Source of the DNA: Phycobacter azelaicus | GTDB lineage: Bacteria; Pseudomonadota; Alphaproteobacteria; Rhodobacterales; Rhodobacteraceae | Direction: 5' to 3' | Assembly: GCF_014884385.1 (NCBI RefSeq) | Contig: NZ_WKFH01000003.1 | Location: forward strand, 1,750,001 to 1,814,000 | Length of the DNA stretch: 64,000 nucleotides | Shown: one piece after another, positions 1 through 8,732 of the stretch | How positions within the stretch are numbered: the first letter of the stretch is position 1 | Layout: the number at the start of each line of letters is the position of its first letter | Position numbers and translations under genes: made by a program | Notes under the pieces: model-generated | Database searches by the model: none | Told to the model about the DNA's origin: nothing | What the model saw: only the letters and a program-made list of their open reading frames with translations

Positions 1-853
<853 letters not shown>

Positions 854-886
854 CTAATCGGTCGTGCAAGAATGCAAGGAACACCA

Positions 887-1369
887 ATGACACCCGAAGA
901 CATCGCCAAGCTGCCTTACCGTCGCAACGTGGGCGTGATGATGATCAACGCCGAAGGAGCGGTTTTTGTGGGCCAGCGGTCCGACCGCTACAAGGATGCC
1001 TGGCAGATGCCGCAGGGCGGGATAGACGAAGGCGAGGATCCGCGCACCGCAGCCCTTCGCGAGCTGGAGGAAGAAACCGGCGTGCTGCCGTCGCTGGTCG
1101 AGATCATCGCCGAGTCTGAGGGCTGGCTGCCCTATGATCTGCCCCATGACGTGGTGCCGAACTTCTGGGGCGGGCGTTATCGCGGGCAAGAGCAGAAATG
1201 GTACCTGATGCGCTTTCTGGGCTCTGACGATCAGGTTCGGATCGACACCGATCACCCGGAGTTTTCGGCCTGGTGCTGGCAACCGGTTGAGCAGTTGGTG
1301 GAAAAGATCGTGCCCTTCAAGCGTGAGGTTTATGCGCGTGTGGTCGAAGAATTCGAGGGGTATCTATAG
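887..1369 (+). CDS. rppH: RNA pyrophosphohydrolase (Nudix)
   Basis: A 160-residue protein with a complete Nudix box at about residues 44-66 (GG near the start, REL and EEETG at the end). The opening [10 protein letters not shown] and the segment [14 protein letters not shown] are typical of the RppH/NudH/IalA family. RppH removes pyrophosphate from 5'-triphosphorylated mRNA and so starts 5'-end-dependent decay; the same family hydrolyses diadenosine polyphosphates. ATG 887 was chosen because AAGGA lies seven bases upstream and the length fits the family; the frame opens earlier but has no better site. A small secreted-protein gene follows ten bases later and is probably co-transcribed. Confidence 0.93.
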   Translation: MTPEDIAKLPYRRNVGVMMINAEGAVFVGQRSDRYKDAWQMPQGGIDEGEDPRTAALRELEEETGVLPSLVEIIAESEGWLPYDLPHDVVPNFWGGRYRGQEQKWYLMRFLGSDDQVRIDTDHPEFSAWCWQPVEQLVEKIVPFKREVYARVVEEFEGYL

Positions 1370-1379
1370 GAGGTTGGAA

Positions 1380-1892
1380 TTGAAGAACCTGTGCTACAGC
1401 ATAGCCGTCCTCGTGGCGTCCTGTGCCATCCTTGGTGCAGGGTCATCTGCCAATGCGCTCAGCTGCGGGCCTTGGGGTGTTGCGGATGCCTATCTAAAGG
1501 CCGCCAGTTCCAACCGCTCCTATGCCATTCTCCAGGGGCGGCTCTCATTCGACGAACGCCGCCTGCCGCGAGCCCCTGCGAGCAACCCCAATGCGGCTCC
1601 ACCGGTCACCCAGTTCCGTGCCTCTTTCAACGGCGTCCTTCTGGGCGCGCGGGATTTCGACCGCAAGGTGCGTGCGGATATGGTGATCGAGGTGCAATGC
1701 ATGGGGCCCTGGTGTGGCAAGGCAAAATCGGGGGTGGAGTACCTGATCTTTGCTGAACAACGGGGCCGTGATCTGATTGTCCGTTTCGATCCCTGCGCTC
1801 AGTTTGCCTTTGCCGGGAATATCCACGCGCTGCGCAAACAGGTGCTCGACTGTCACCGTGGCATGGCCTGCGTGCCCTTGGCGCCGCAGTGA
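1380..1892 (+). CDS. hypothetical secreted cysteine-rich protein
   Basis: A 170-residue protein with a clear N-terminal signal peptide (MKNLCYSIAVLVASCAILG, cleavage probably after SANA near residue 27). The mature part holds six cysteines (LSC, VQC, PWC, DPC, LDC, MAC), an even number that would suit three disulfides in the periplasm. I recognise no family. The start is inferred as TTG 1380, because AGGAGG lies just upstream at 1369-1374 and no in-frame ATG begins before the signal peptide. It directly follows rppH, so it is probably in that transcription unit; the pairing gives no clear function. Confidence 0.7.
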   Translation: MKNLCYSIAVLVASCAILGAGSSANALSCGPWGVADAYLKAASSNRSYAILQGRLSFDERRLPRAPASNPNAAPPVTQFRASFNGVLLGARDFDRKVRADMVIEVQCMGPWCGKAKSGVEYLIFAEQRGRDLIVRFDPCAQFAFAGNIHALRKQVLDCHRGMACVPLAPQ

Positions 1893-1908
1893 CAGCTCTC
1901 AAATACCG

Positions 1909-2799
1909 CTACTCAGCTGCCGTGCGCAGGGGCTTAGGGGCCTTGCCAGCAGCGCCCGGTTTGGCCCCCTGCTGCCCAAGCCACAGGCTGAACAGGGCAA
2001 GTCCCGCTCCGATCATCTGATAAAGGCTCAAGATTTCCTGCATGAACAGCCAGCCGAGGATCACCGCCGTCAACGGGCTGAGGACACCAAGCAGTGAGAC
2101 GGCAGAGGGCTCAATCCGTGCAAGACCCCGGAACCAGAGGATATAGGTCAGCGCGCCGCCAATGAGGCTCATGTAGGCCAGACCCAGGATATTCTCTGCC
2201 GTGAAGCTGGGCATCTCGGGAACAGCCCAGACGGTGAGGGGGATCAGCAGCACGCCTCCTGCGGTCAACTGCCAGGCGGTAAAGGTCAGAGGCGGCACCG
2301 GCGGCTGCCACTTGCGGGTGAGTACCACGCCCGCGGCCATCGATATTGCCCCGCCTAGGCCTGCAAGAACGCCGATTGTGTCGAGCTTTGCGGCGGGTGT
2401 GAGGACCAAGAGCGCAACGCCTGTCATGCTGAGCGCCGCAGCCAGGATTGAGGCCAGTCTGATCGGGGATTTCAGGACCAGCCCGGACAGGAAAACCACC
2501 ACCAGCGGCTGAACCGCACCCAGTGTCGCGGCGACGCCTCCGGGCAGACGGTAGGCCGACAGGAACAGGAAGGTCCAGAACAGGGAGAAGTTCAGTGCGC
2601 CGAGAACCAGCAGCTTGGGCACCCAGCCCGGCGGCGGCAACTGGCGAACCAGCAACAACAGCAGCAGTCCCGCTGGCAAAGCGCGCAGCAGGGCCACGGT
2701 AAAGGGCGAATGCCCGGGTAGGAAGTTGGTCGTCACGATATAGCTGCTGCCCCAGATTGCTGGGGCCAGGGCGGTCAGGATCAGGTCTCGGGACTGCAT
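1909..2799 (-). CDS. EamA/DMT-family exporter, PecM-like
   Basis: A 296-residue integral membrane protein with about ten hydrophobic segments arranged as two EamA repeats, the layout of drug/metabolite transporters such as RhtA and PecM. It begins MQSRDLILTALAPAIWGSSY, and the AxxWG motif is typical of the family. ATG 2799 is chosen because GGAGGTGA lies six bases upstream; an in-frame ATG at 2814 has no such site. It is divergent from a PecS-like MarR gene across two palindromes, the classic arrangement in which the regulator represses its neighbouring exporter. It probably exports a small metabolite or oxidant-related compound; the substrate is unknown. Confidence 0.85.
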   Translation of the reverse strand: MQSRDLILTALAPAIWGSSYIVTTNFLPGHSPFTVALLRALPAGLLLLLLVRQLPPPGWVPKLLVLGALNFSLFWTFLFLSAYRLPGGVAATLGAVQPLVVVFLSGLVLKSPIRLASILAAALSMTGVALLVLTPAAKLDTIGVLAGLGGAISMAAGVVLTRKWQPPVPPLTFTAWQLTAGGVLLIPLTVWAVPEMPSFTAENILGLAYMSLIGGALTYILWFRGLARIEPSAVSLLGVLSPLTAVILGWLFMQEILSLYQMIGAGLALFSLWLGQQGAKPGAAGKAPKPLRTAAE

Positions 2800-2817
2800 C
2801 TGCGTCACCTCCATATA

Positions 2818-2835
2818 TATCTCGAAGTCGAGATA
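2818..2835. promoter_or_regulatory. palindromic operator 1 of the PecS/PecM-like pair
   Basis: Inverted repeat TATCTCGA-AG-TCGAGATA, 18 bases and perfect. It lies immediately upstream of the exporter ribosome binding site, between the divergent exporter and MarR genes. Its centre is 27 bases from a second, related palindrome. It is probably a MarR/PecS dimer site; assignment is by position and symmetry. Confidence 0.7.
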
Positions 2836-2845
2836 ATAGTGTTTA

Positions 2846-2861
2846 ATCTTGACGTCAAGAT
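2846..2861. promoter_or_regulatory. palindromic operator 2 of the PecS/PecM-like pair
   Basis: Perfect 16-base palindrome ATCTTGACGTCAAGAT, 23 bases upstream of the MarR-family start codon. It shares the ATCT-GA half-site with the palindrome at 2818-2835, so one regulator probably binds both and controls both divergent promoters. Confidence 0.7.
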
Positions 2862-2883
2862 AGTTTGCCGCGAAACAGAACGT

Positions 2884-3372
2884 ATGGATCATGTGGATTT
2901 TATCACCCAGCAATGGGAACAGGAGCGGCCGGATCTTGATGTCACGGCCATGGGTATAATCGGCCGGGTTAAGCGTCTTTATCTGGCGTATCAGTCCGAG
3001 ATGGAAAAGACCTTTCAGCGCTTCGGGTTAAACGCGGCCAAGTTCGACGTTCTTGCGACCTTGCGCCGTGCCGGCGCGCCTTATGAGTTGTCACCAGGGG
3101 ATTTGCTGAAAGCCACAATGGTGGCCTCTGGGACCATGACCAATCGGATCGACCGGTTGGAGGCGGATGGGCTGGTGCGGCGAAAGGTAAACCCGGCGGA
3201 CAGCCGGAGCTTCCTGATCGCTCTCACGGATGAAGGCCTGGTGCTGATCAATGAAGCGGTGGAAGCGCATGTGGTGACCCAAGCAGGTCTGCTTGCGGAA
3301 ATGGCGCCCGAGGATGTTGCGATTTTCAAGGCGCTTCTGTCCAAGGCCTTGGTTGCTGCAGGCAGTCGCTGA
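2884..3372 (+). CDS. MarR-family regulator, PecS-like
   Basis: A 162-residue MarR-type winged-helix protein. After an N-terminal helix containing QQWEQERPDLD, the DNA-binding part (about residues 50-115) includes FDVLATLRRAG, SGTMTNRIDRLEADGLV and the wing region RRKVNPADSR. A tryptophan in the N-terminal extension and the phrase ERPDLD are shared with PecS-type urate-responsive members, in which that helix helps form the ligand pocket. The EamA exporter is divergent, as PecM is to PecS. ATG 2884 is chosen because it leaves both palindromes outside the gene; the upstream ribosome site is weak. The effector (urate or another) is inferred from the family only. Confidence 0.85.
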   Translation: MDHVDFITQQWEQERPDLDVTAMGIIGRVKRLYLAYQSEMEKTFQRFGLNAAKFDVLATLRRAGAPYELSPGDLLKATMVASGTMTNRIDRLEADGLVRRKVNPADSRSFLIALTDEGLVLINEAVEAHVVTQAGLLAEMAPEDVAIFKALLSKALVAAGSR

Positions 3373-3393
3373 CGTCCTGCGGACGGCGGGGGC

Positions 3394-3478
3394 GGGCGTG
3401 GCGCGGAGCGGCAAAGCCGCTCCGCGCCACGCCCAACGGGAGATGGTGCCCCTTGGGGCAGTTTCGACGGGCGGGAGT
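3394..3478 (-). repeat. dispersed intergenic repeat, copy A
   Basis: Read on the minus strand, the element has the left box ACTCCCGCCCG (3468-3478), a middle stretch, the core CCCGTTGGGCGTGGCGC (3424-3440) and a perfect 19-base-pair hairpin with a three-base loop (arms 3394-3412 and 3416-3434). It fills the gap between two convergent genes (the MarR regulator and the PfkB kinase), where the hairpin can act as a bidirectional terminator. Copies with the same layout occur at 8514, 26396 and 29476. Confidence 0.8.
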
Positions 3479-3494
3479 TTCCCCGTCTCTTGTT

Positions 3495-4484
3495 TCAGAG
3501 AAGCCCTTCGGACTTCAGGACTTCGCGCATGTCTTTTTCGGGGCGCGGACCAATGTGGCTGATCACTTCGGCTGCACAGATGTTGCCGATCTTGGCGCAG
3601 GTCTCCAGATCTCGGCCAGTGGCAAGACCAAATAGGAACCCGGCCGCAAACTGATCGCCCGCGCCGGTGGCATCCACGGGTACGACCTTGGTGACGGGAA
3701 CGTCGATACGGGTATCGCCCGCGATCACCGACACCCCGTCGCCCGAGCGGGTGCAAACCACGAGCGGACAGATCGAGGCGGTCTTGGCCAGAGCCTCTTC
3801 CAGATCGTCGGTTTCAAACAGCGACCGGATCTCGGCTTCGTTGCCGATCACGAAGTCCAGCTCGTTCTCGATCAGCGACAGGAAGTCGGCGCGGTGGCGC
3901 TCAACGCAGAAGGGGTCGGAAATGGCGATGCCGGGTTTGCCGCCGCCCCGGCGACAGTCCCGGGCCGCTTCCATAAAGGCAGTCTTGCCCTTATCCTTGT
4001 CGAACAGATAGCCTTCAAGGAACATGATCTCGGTCTGCCCGGCGACCTCATTCGGGACATCTTTTGAGCTTAGCTCAGAGGAAATACCAAGATAAGTGTT
4101 CATCGACCGCTCCCCGTCCGGAGAAACAAAAATCATTGAACGGGATGTGGGCAGCTCACCGCCCGGCACCGGCGGGTTCACGAAATCGACCCCGTCCTCG
4201 TTCATGGCGTCCGCATAGAAACGTCCCAGAGAATCGTCATGCACACGCCCGATAAAGGCCGCATCCAGCCCCAGTGCACCTGCGCCTGCGATTGTGTTGG
4301 CGACAGAGCCACCAGGCGTCTGCACACGGCTTTCCATCGCGCCGTACAGGACCTCGCCGCGCTCACGCTCGATCAGCTGCATGATGCCTTTCTCGATCCC
4401 CATATGGTCAAGAAAGCTGTCGTCGCATTGGCTGATCACGTCGACAACGGCGTTGCCGATGCCAACAATCTGATAGGTTTTCAT
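3495..4484 (-). CDS. PfkB-family sugar/nucleoside kinase, adenosine-kinase-like
   Basis: A 329-residue ribokinase-fold kinase. It begins MKTYQIVGIGNAVVDV, has the substrate-side motif TPGGSVANTIAGAGALG near residue 55, and the C-terminal catalytic signature DATGAGDQFAAGFLFG, whose GAGD aspartate is the general base of PfkB kinases. The spacing and the IGNAVVD opening resemble the adenosine kinase subgroup, but substrate cannot be fixed from sequence. It probably phosphorylates a nucleoside or sugar with ATP in the cytoplasm. The start overlaps the stop of nth by four bases (ATGA), so the two are translationally coupled. Repeat copy A lies just beyond its 3' end. Confidence 0.88.
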   Translation of the reverse strand: MKTYQIVGIGNAVVDVISQCDDSFLDHMGIEKGIMQLIERERGEVLYGAMESRVQTPGGSVANTIAGAGALGLDAAFIGRVHDDSLGRFYADAMNEDGVDFVNPPVPGGELPTSRSMIFVSPDGERSMNTYLGISSELSSKDVPNEVAGQTEIMFLEGYLFDKDKGKTAFMEAARDCRRGGGKPGIAISDPFCVERHRADFLSLIENELDFVIGNEAEIRSLFETDDLEEALAKTASICPLVVCTRSGDGVSVIAGDTRIDVPVTKVVPVDATGAGDQFAAGFLFGLATGRDLETCAKIGNICAAEVISHIGPRPEKDMREVLKSEGLL

Positions 4485-5125
4485 AGGGTTTTGTCCTCGT
4501 ATTGGCACAGGTCGCGGATGAGGCAGGTGCCGCACATTGGCTTGCGTGCCTTGCAGTGATAGCGGCCGTGCAGGATCAGCCAGTGATGGGCGTGCTGCTG
4601 GAAATCGACCGGGATATTGTCTTCGATGGCGCGCTCGACCGCGTCCACATCCTTGCCGGGGCAAATGCCGGAGCGGTTGCCGACGCGGAAGATGTGCGTA
4701 TCCACCGCCTGCGCCGGATAATGCCACCACATGTTCAGAACTACATTGGCGGTCTTGCGGCCGACACCAGGAAGCGACTGCAGGGCGGCGCGGGAATTGG
4801 GCACCTCGCCGCCGTACTCCTCGACCAGGATGCGGGCCATCTTGATGACATTCTTGGCCTTGTTACGGTAAAGGCCGATGGTCTTGATATGCTCGATGAG
4901 GCCCTCTTCACCAAGGTCCAGCATCTTTTGCGGCGTGTCCGCGATCTTGAACAGCTCACGCGTGGCTTTGTTGACGCCTGCATCTGTCGCCTGCGCCGAT
5001 AGGGCGACAGCCACAACCAGCGTGTAGACGTTTACATGCTCCAGCTCGCCCTTCGGTTCCGGCTCGGCTGCCTGAAAGCGCGAAAAGATCTCGCGCAGGG
5101 TGTGGTAATCGAGTTGCTTTGCCAT
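4481..5125 (-). CDS. nth: endonuclease III (DNA glycosylase/AP lyase)
   Basis: A 214-residue HhH-GPD enzyme. The helix-hairpin-helix reads LPGVGRKTANVVLN with the catalytic lysine at residue 124, followed by the catalytic aspartate 142 in VDTHIFRVGNR. The [4Fe-4S] cluster ligands C191, C198, C201 and C207 have the exact C-x6-C-x2-C-x5-C spacing. It removes oxidised pyrimidines from DNA and cleaves the abasic strand. The ATG at 5125 follows an AAGGGGC ribosome site and gives the usual family length. It is the upstream partner of the PfkB kinase and lies divergent to the Ada-like repair gene. Confidence 0.96.
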   Translation of the reverse strand: MAKQLDYHTLREIFSRFQAAEPEPKGELEHVNVYTLVVAVALSAQATDAGVNKATRELFKIADTPQKMLDLGEEGLIEHIKTIGLYRNKAKNVIKMARILVEEYGGEVPNSRAALQSLPGVGRKTANVVLNMWWHYPAQAVDTHIFRVGNRSGICPGKDVDAVERAIEDNIPVDFQQHAHHWLILHGRYHCKARKPMCGTCLIRDLCQYEDKTL

Positions 5126-5306
5126 GTTGCCCCTTTTGCCGATCAGACTTGGGGCGCGCAAATGAAAAACGCGCCGTTGGTTTAGCGCTGCTTAGGGACT
5201 GTTGCCGATGAGACGTCCTGCTGCGGGCGCAAAGAGCAAATTCCGGGTCGTTTGCTGCGCGGCGCTTGGCTATTCTCGTTCCAGTCAAGATGCAGGAGAG
5301 CAGGCA

Positions 5307-6182
5307 ATGACCCTTCAGCCGACCGAAGAGGGCTACCACTATGGCGTCATCCGGCGCGCGATTGAGCTGATCGACGATGGCCGTGAGGACATCGGCCTTG
5401 AAGCATTGGCGGCCCAGATGAGCATGAGTCCGGCTCATTTCCAGCGGGTCTTCTCGGCCTGGGTGGGGGTCTCGCCCAAGCGATACCAGCAATACCTGCG
5501 GCTGGGTCATGCCAAAACCCTGCTACAAGAGCGGTTCTCGACACTTGAGACCGCCCATGCGGTGGGGCTGTCGGGGTCAGGGCGCCTGCACGATCTGTTT
5601 TTGCGCTGGGAGGCGATGAGCCCTGGAGAATACGCTCGCAAAGGGGCGGGCCTTACGATCCGCTGGGGATGGTTTGACAGTCCTTTTGGATTGGCGTTGG
5701 TCATGGGCACCGAAAAAGGCATTTGCGGGCTGGCCTTTGCAGCAGAGATTGGTGCCGAGCCGACCATGGCCGACATGCGCGCGCGCTGGCCTCAGGCACA
5801 CTTTGTCGAGGATCCGATGGCCCTGCGTCCCTTGGCTGAAGCGGTCTTTGCGCAAAAGGGGGAAGCAGTGTTGCACATGATCGGGGCGCCGCTTCAGATA
5901 AAGGTCTGGGAGGCTCTGATGCGCATCCCGTCAGGTCATGTCACAACCTACTCCGAACTTGCCAAAGCCATCGGTTCCCCCCGGGCTGTGCGGGCCGTGG
6001 GCACGGCCGTGGGCAAGAACCCGGTCAGCTGGCTCATTCCCTGTCATCGGGCTCTGCGCAAATCCGGCGCCTTGGGGGGGTATCATTGGGGCACCGAAGT
6101 GAAACGGGCAATGCTGGCGTTTGAAGCAGCGCGCGGAGATGGCCTTGATGGGGATGAAAAGGGTGGGCGGCAAACCGCCTAA
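5307..6182 (+). CDS. AraC-type regulator fused to O6-methylguanine-DNA methyltransferase (Ada-like)
   Basis: A 291-residue fusion. Residues 10-110 form an AraC-type helix-turn-helix (SMSPAHFQRVFSAWVGVSPKRY), and residues about 120-285 form a methylated-DNA-protein-cysteine methyltransferase with the acceptor cysteine 246 in SWLIPCHRALRKSGALGGY. It lacks the N-terminal phosphotriester domain (the C38 zinc module) of enteric Ada, so the methyl-phosphate sensing switch is missing; this shorter form is common in alphaproteobacteria. It repairs O6-alkylguanine suicidally and may control its own gene. ATG 5307 has AGGAG nine bases upstream. It sits divergent to nth, making a small DNA-repair locus. 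Confidence 0.92.
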   Translation: MTLQPTEEGYHYGVIRRAIELIDDGREDIGLEALAAQMSMSPAHFQRVFSAWVGVSPKRYQQYLRLGHAKTLLQERFSTLETAHAVGLSGSGRLHDLFLRWEAMSPGEYARKGAGLTIRWGWFDSPFGLALVMGTEKGICGLAFAAEIGAEPTMADMRARWPQAHFVEDPMALRPLAEAVFAQKGEAVLHMIGAPLQIKVWEALMRIPSGHVTTYSELAKAIGSPRAVRAVGTAVGKNPVSWLIPCHRALRKSGALGGYHWGTEVKRAMLAFEAARGDGLDGDEKGGRQTA

Positions 6183-6198
6183 ACTTGTCAGTTCTCAC

Positions 6199-6227
6199 TT
6201 GAGCGGCCCTCGTTCAATCGCGATACT
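6199..6227 (+). promoter_or_regulatory. candidate promoter of the OmpA-family lipoprotein gene
   Basis: TTGAGC (6199-6204), 17 bases, then GATACT (6222-6227), 72 bases before the next start codon. This is a reasonable housekeeping-sigma match in a short intergenic region; it is a candidate only. Confidence 0.4.
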
Positions 6228-6298
6228 GACCGCAAAACTAGTGCAGCCGAGCCTCAGCTGGGGCGCAAGCTGTCCAGAGCAGTCAGAAGGTTGGCAAA

Positions 6299-6961
6299 AT
6301 GACATTCATGAAATTCTCGACCGTGGTGGCGGTCACAGCGGTGCTCGGGCTGGGCGCTTGCACTGATCCCGCCATGCTGAGCAACAGCGGCGGCCCCAGC
6401 AAAGAGCAGCAGGGTCTGATTGCAGGCGGCATCCTTGGGGCCGGTATCGGAGCCCTGTCCAATTCGAGCAACAAGACCGGCGCGGTCCTTGGCGGCGCCG
6501 CAGTGGGCGCCATCGCGGGCGGTTTGATCGGCAGCCAGCTTGACAAGCAGGAAGCAGAGCTGCGCCAATCGATCTCGAACGACGGCATTTCGATCGTCAA
6601 TACCGGCGACCGGCTAATCGTCCTGTTGCCTAACGATTTGACCTTTGCCACCGACAGCTCCGCGATCACCCCCTCGGTGCGTTCGGACCTGCTGAAAGTG
6701 GCGGACAGCCTTGTGCGCTATCCCAACAGCATGGTTCAGGTGATCGGCCATACCGACAGCGATGGCGATGCGGCCTACAACCAGGGTCTGTCCGAACGGC
6801 GCGCCAATGTGGTGGCAGATCAGATCCAGGCGGGCGGTGTGCCCTACAATCGGATCCGCACCATTGGCCGCGGCGAGGAAGAACCGGTGGCCAGCAACCT
6901 CACCGAAGAGGGCAAGGCGCGCAACCGCCGTGTGGAGATCGTGATCATTCCGCAGGGGTGA
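6299..6961 (+). CDS. OmpA-family outer-membrane lipoprotein with glycine-zipper (YiaD-like)
   Basis: A 220-residue lipoprotein. The signal peptide ends in a lipobox LGLGAC with the lipidated cysteine at residue 21. Residues about 38-82 are a glycine-zipper segment (GGILGAGIGAL, GGAAVGAIAGGLIG) that probably inserts in or packs against the membrane. Residues about 105-215 are a peptidoglycan-binding OmpA domain with GHTDSDGDAAYNQGLSERRA and RNRRVEIVI. This is the layout of YiaD/Lpp-OmpA proteins that tie the outer membrane to the wall. AGAAGG lies upstream of ATG 6299. It is transcribed alone or with the FMN reductase gene 121 bases downstream. Confidence 0.9.
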   Translation: MTFMKFSTVVAVTAVLGLGACTDPAMLSNSGGPSKEQQGLIAGGILGAGIGALSNSSNKTGAVLGGAAVGAIAGGLIGSQLDKQEAELRQSISNDGISIVNTGDRLIVLLPNDLTFATDSSAITPSVRSDLLKVADSLVRYPNSMVQVIGHTDSDGDAAYNQGLSERRANVVADQIQAGGVPYNRIRTIGRGEEEPVASNLTEEGKARNRRVEIVIIPQG

Positions 6962-7082
6962 CGGTCTTGAACTTTGGGGGCTGAATGGATGCACATGAGC
7001 TGCGCGGCGGCAGGGCTTTGCCTCTGCGCAACTGCGACCTAGGTTTGCTGCCAAAGCCACTGTAAACCCAAAGGACCTTTTG

Positions 7083-7625
7083 ATGGCCGAGCCTGTTTTA
7101 CTCACCCTTTCCGGATCGCTGCGCAGGGGCGCGACAAATCGTATGCTGTTGAAAGAGGCCGCGCGCCTCTTTGGACCCTGCACTCATGTGGAAGGCGACC
7201 TGAACTTGCCGCTTTACAATGGTGACGATGAGGATCGTGACGGTGTGCCAGCCGCAGTGCAGGCATTGGCAGATCAGATTGCATCGGCCGATGCTGTCGC
7301 GATTTCGACGCCTGAATACAACAAAGGTCCCTCTGGCGCCTTGAAAAATGCCCTTGATTGGGTGAGCAGGGCCGATGGAAAGCCCTGGTCAAACAAGCCG
7401 GTCGCAGTGATGTCCGCCGCGGCCGGACGCGCTGGCGGGGAGCGAGCGCAGATGATCCTCCGCAGTTTCATGGTGCCGTTTCAGCCGCGTATTCTGCAGG
7501 GCCCCGAAATGCATCTTGCGGATTCATCGAATGAATTTGATGAAAACGGGCAGCTCAAAAGTGAACTCTATTGCAAGACACTTGAGACACTGATGCAGAA
7601 GCTGCGCTCTGAAATCGTCGGCTGA
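7083..7625 (+). CDS. NADPH-dependent FMN reductase family protein
   Basis: A 180-residue flavodoxin-fold protein. The phosphate-binding loop GSLRRGATNRMLL follows the first strand, and the flavin-contacting segment STPEYNKGPSGALKNALDW is the family hallmark. Such proteins reduce FMN, quinones or chromate with NAD(P)H and often guard against oxidative stress; the physiological substrate is unknown here. ATG 7083 is preceded by AAGGA at 7071-7075. A 57-base gap separates it from the hot-dog dehydratase gene downstream. Confidence 0.88.
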   Translation: MAEPVLLTLSGSLRRGATNRMLLKEAARLFGPCTHVEGDLNLPLYNGDDEDRDGVPAAVQALADQIASADAVAISTPEYNKGPSGALKNALDWVSRADGKPWSNKPVAVMSAAAGRAGGERAQMILRSFMVPFQPRILQGPEMHLADSSNEFDENGQLKSELYCKTLETLMQKLRSEIVG

Positions 7626-7683
7626 CTTTGCACGAGGTCCTGTAGCGCTTGCGCTTTGGATTGGGCGGGATAAAGTCGCGCCC

Positions 7684-8505
7684 ATGAGCACATCACACGC
7701 GACCTCGCAGACCGAATGTCAGACCGACGTGATGGACCCCGCCCGTGCCGCTGCATTTGAGGTGGCACTGGCGCGGGAGCCGTCCATTTTGGCAGGAAGT
7801 CCCTTGCCGCCCTTTTACCATCAGCTCTATTTCTGGTCCCCCCAGGCGCCCAGGGGCCTTGGGCGCGATGGTCATCCGCGTGTTGGGGCTGAGGGCAGTC
7901 TGATTCCCGATCTTGGGTTGCCACGGCGCATGTGGGCTGGCGGGCGGTTGCAGTTCGATACAGCGTTGCAGGCAGGCACTTCGGCCGAGAAGCGATCGAC
8001 CTTGGAAAAGGCGGAGCACAAAGAAGGCCGGACCGGCCCGCTCGCCTTTGTCACCCTGCGGCATGAGATCTGGCAGAAGGGTCAGCTTTGCCTGACGGAA
8101 TGGCAGGATCTTGTCTACCGGGAAGACCCGGATCCAAAGGCGCCGCAGCCGGTTGCGCCGCAAGCGCGCGTTGACGAGACAGATGCGCGGGAAGAGGCGT
8201 TTTCCTCGACCCTGTTGTTTCGCTATTCGGCACTGACCTTCAACGGGCACCGCATCCACTATGATCTGGACTATGCGCGGGATGTAGAGGGCTACAACGG
8301 GCTGGTGGTGCACGGCCCTCTGCTGGCGCAACACTTGATGCTACTGGCAGAAGAGGTGATTGGTCCGCTCAAACGGTTTTCCTTTCGGGCGTCGTCACCA
8401 TTGATGCATTTCGAGACGGCGACCTTCTGCCGGGCTGGCAATGATCTTTGGGTGCGCGGCCCGGACGGGCGGCAATGCATGAGTGCAAAGGCCGAGGCAG
8501 CCTGA
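7684..8505 (+). CDS. hot-dog-fold dehydratase, HTD2/mesaconyl-C4-CoA hydratase family
   Basis: A 273-residue protein resembling the FAS1-like dehydratase/HTD2 group. The N-terminal half carries PLPPFYHQLYFW and GLPRRMWAGGR, and the C-terminal half has the hydratase segment YSALTFNGHRIHYDLDYAR followed by GLVVHGPLLAQHLM, where the Asp/His pair of R-specific hydratases would sit. Members hydrate or dehydrate mesaconyl-, itaconyl- or other branched acyl-CoA thioesters. No acyl-CoA partner gene is adjacent, so the substrate is open. It is followed by repeat copy D and converges on an FAD oxidoreductase. Confidence 0.82.
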   Translation: MSTSHATSQTECQTDVMDPARAAAFEVALAREPSILAGSPLPPFYHQLYFWSPQAPRGLGRDGHPRVGAEGSLIPDLGLPRRMWAGGRLQFDTALQAGTSAEKRSTLEKAEHKEGRTGPLAFVTLRHEIWQKGQLCLTEWQDLVYREDPDPKAPQPVAPQARVDETDAREEAFSSTLLFRYSALTFNGHRIHYDLDYARDVEGYNGLVVHGPLLAQHLMLLAEEVIGPLKRFSFRASSPLMHFETATFCRAGNDLWVRGPDGRQCMSAKAEAA

Positions 8506-8513
8506 AAAGGGAG

Positions 8514-8583
8514 GCTCCCGCCTGCCGGGCCATATTCTGCGAATATGACGCGGGCAGTTGGGCCTGGCGCCGCTGCGCGGCGT
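8514..8583 (+). repeat. dispersed intergenic repeat, copy D
   Basis: It starts with GGCTCCCGCCTGCC, then a hairpin CATATTC-TGC-GAATATG, then GGGCAGTTGGGCCTGGCGC and a short GC hairpin (CGCCGC-TGC-GCGGCG). This is the same order of parts as copies A, B and C, though more diverged. It lies in the 227-base gap between the convergent dehydratase and FAD-oxidoreductase genes. The rest of that gap (8584-8732) shows only further GC-rich short dyads and no gene. Confidence 0.65.
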
Positions 8584-8732
8584 GAAAGAAGCTGAGAAAC
8601 GTTTTGAGGGGCAAGTCCGCCCTCAAATGCGCCTGTCCAAGTCTGTGTGTTGCGCTCCGCGTCAAGGGCAAGGCGCGCGATGCGCGCAGGCTGCGCCTCC
8701 CTTGACTCGGATCGAAACGGAAGGCGTGCCCG

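Noticed and set aside
5126..5306. Ada box (AAAGCGCA) upstream of the Ada-like gene
   Set aside because: Only a loose AAAGAGCA is present, and the protein lacks the methyl-phosphotriester switch that uses that box.
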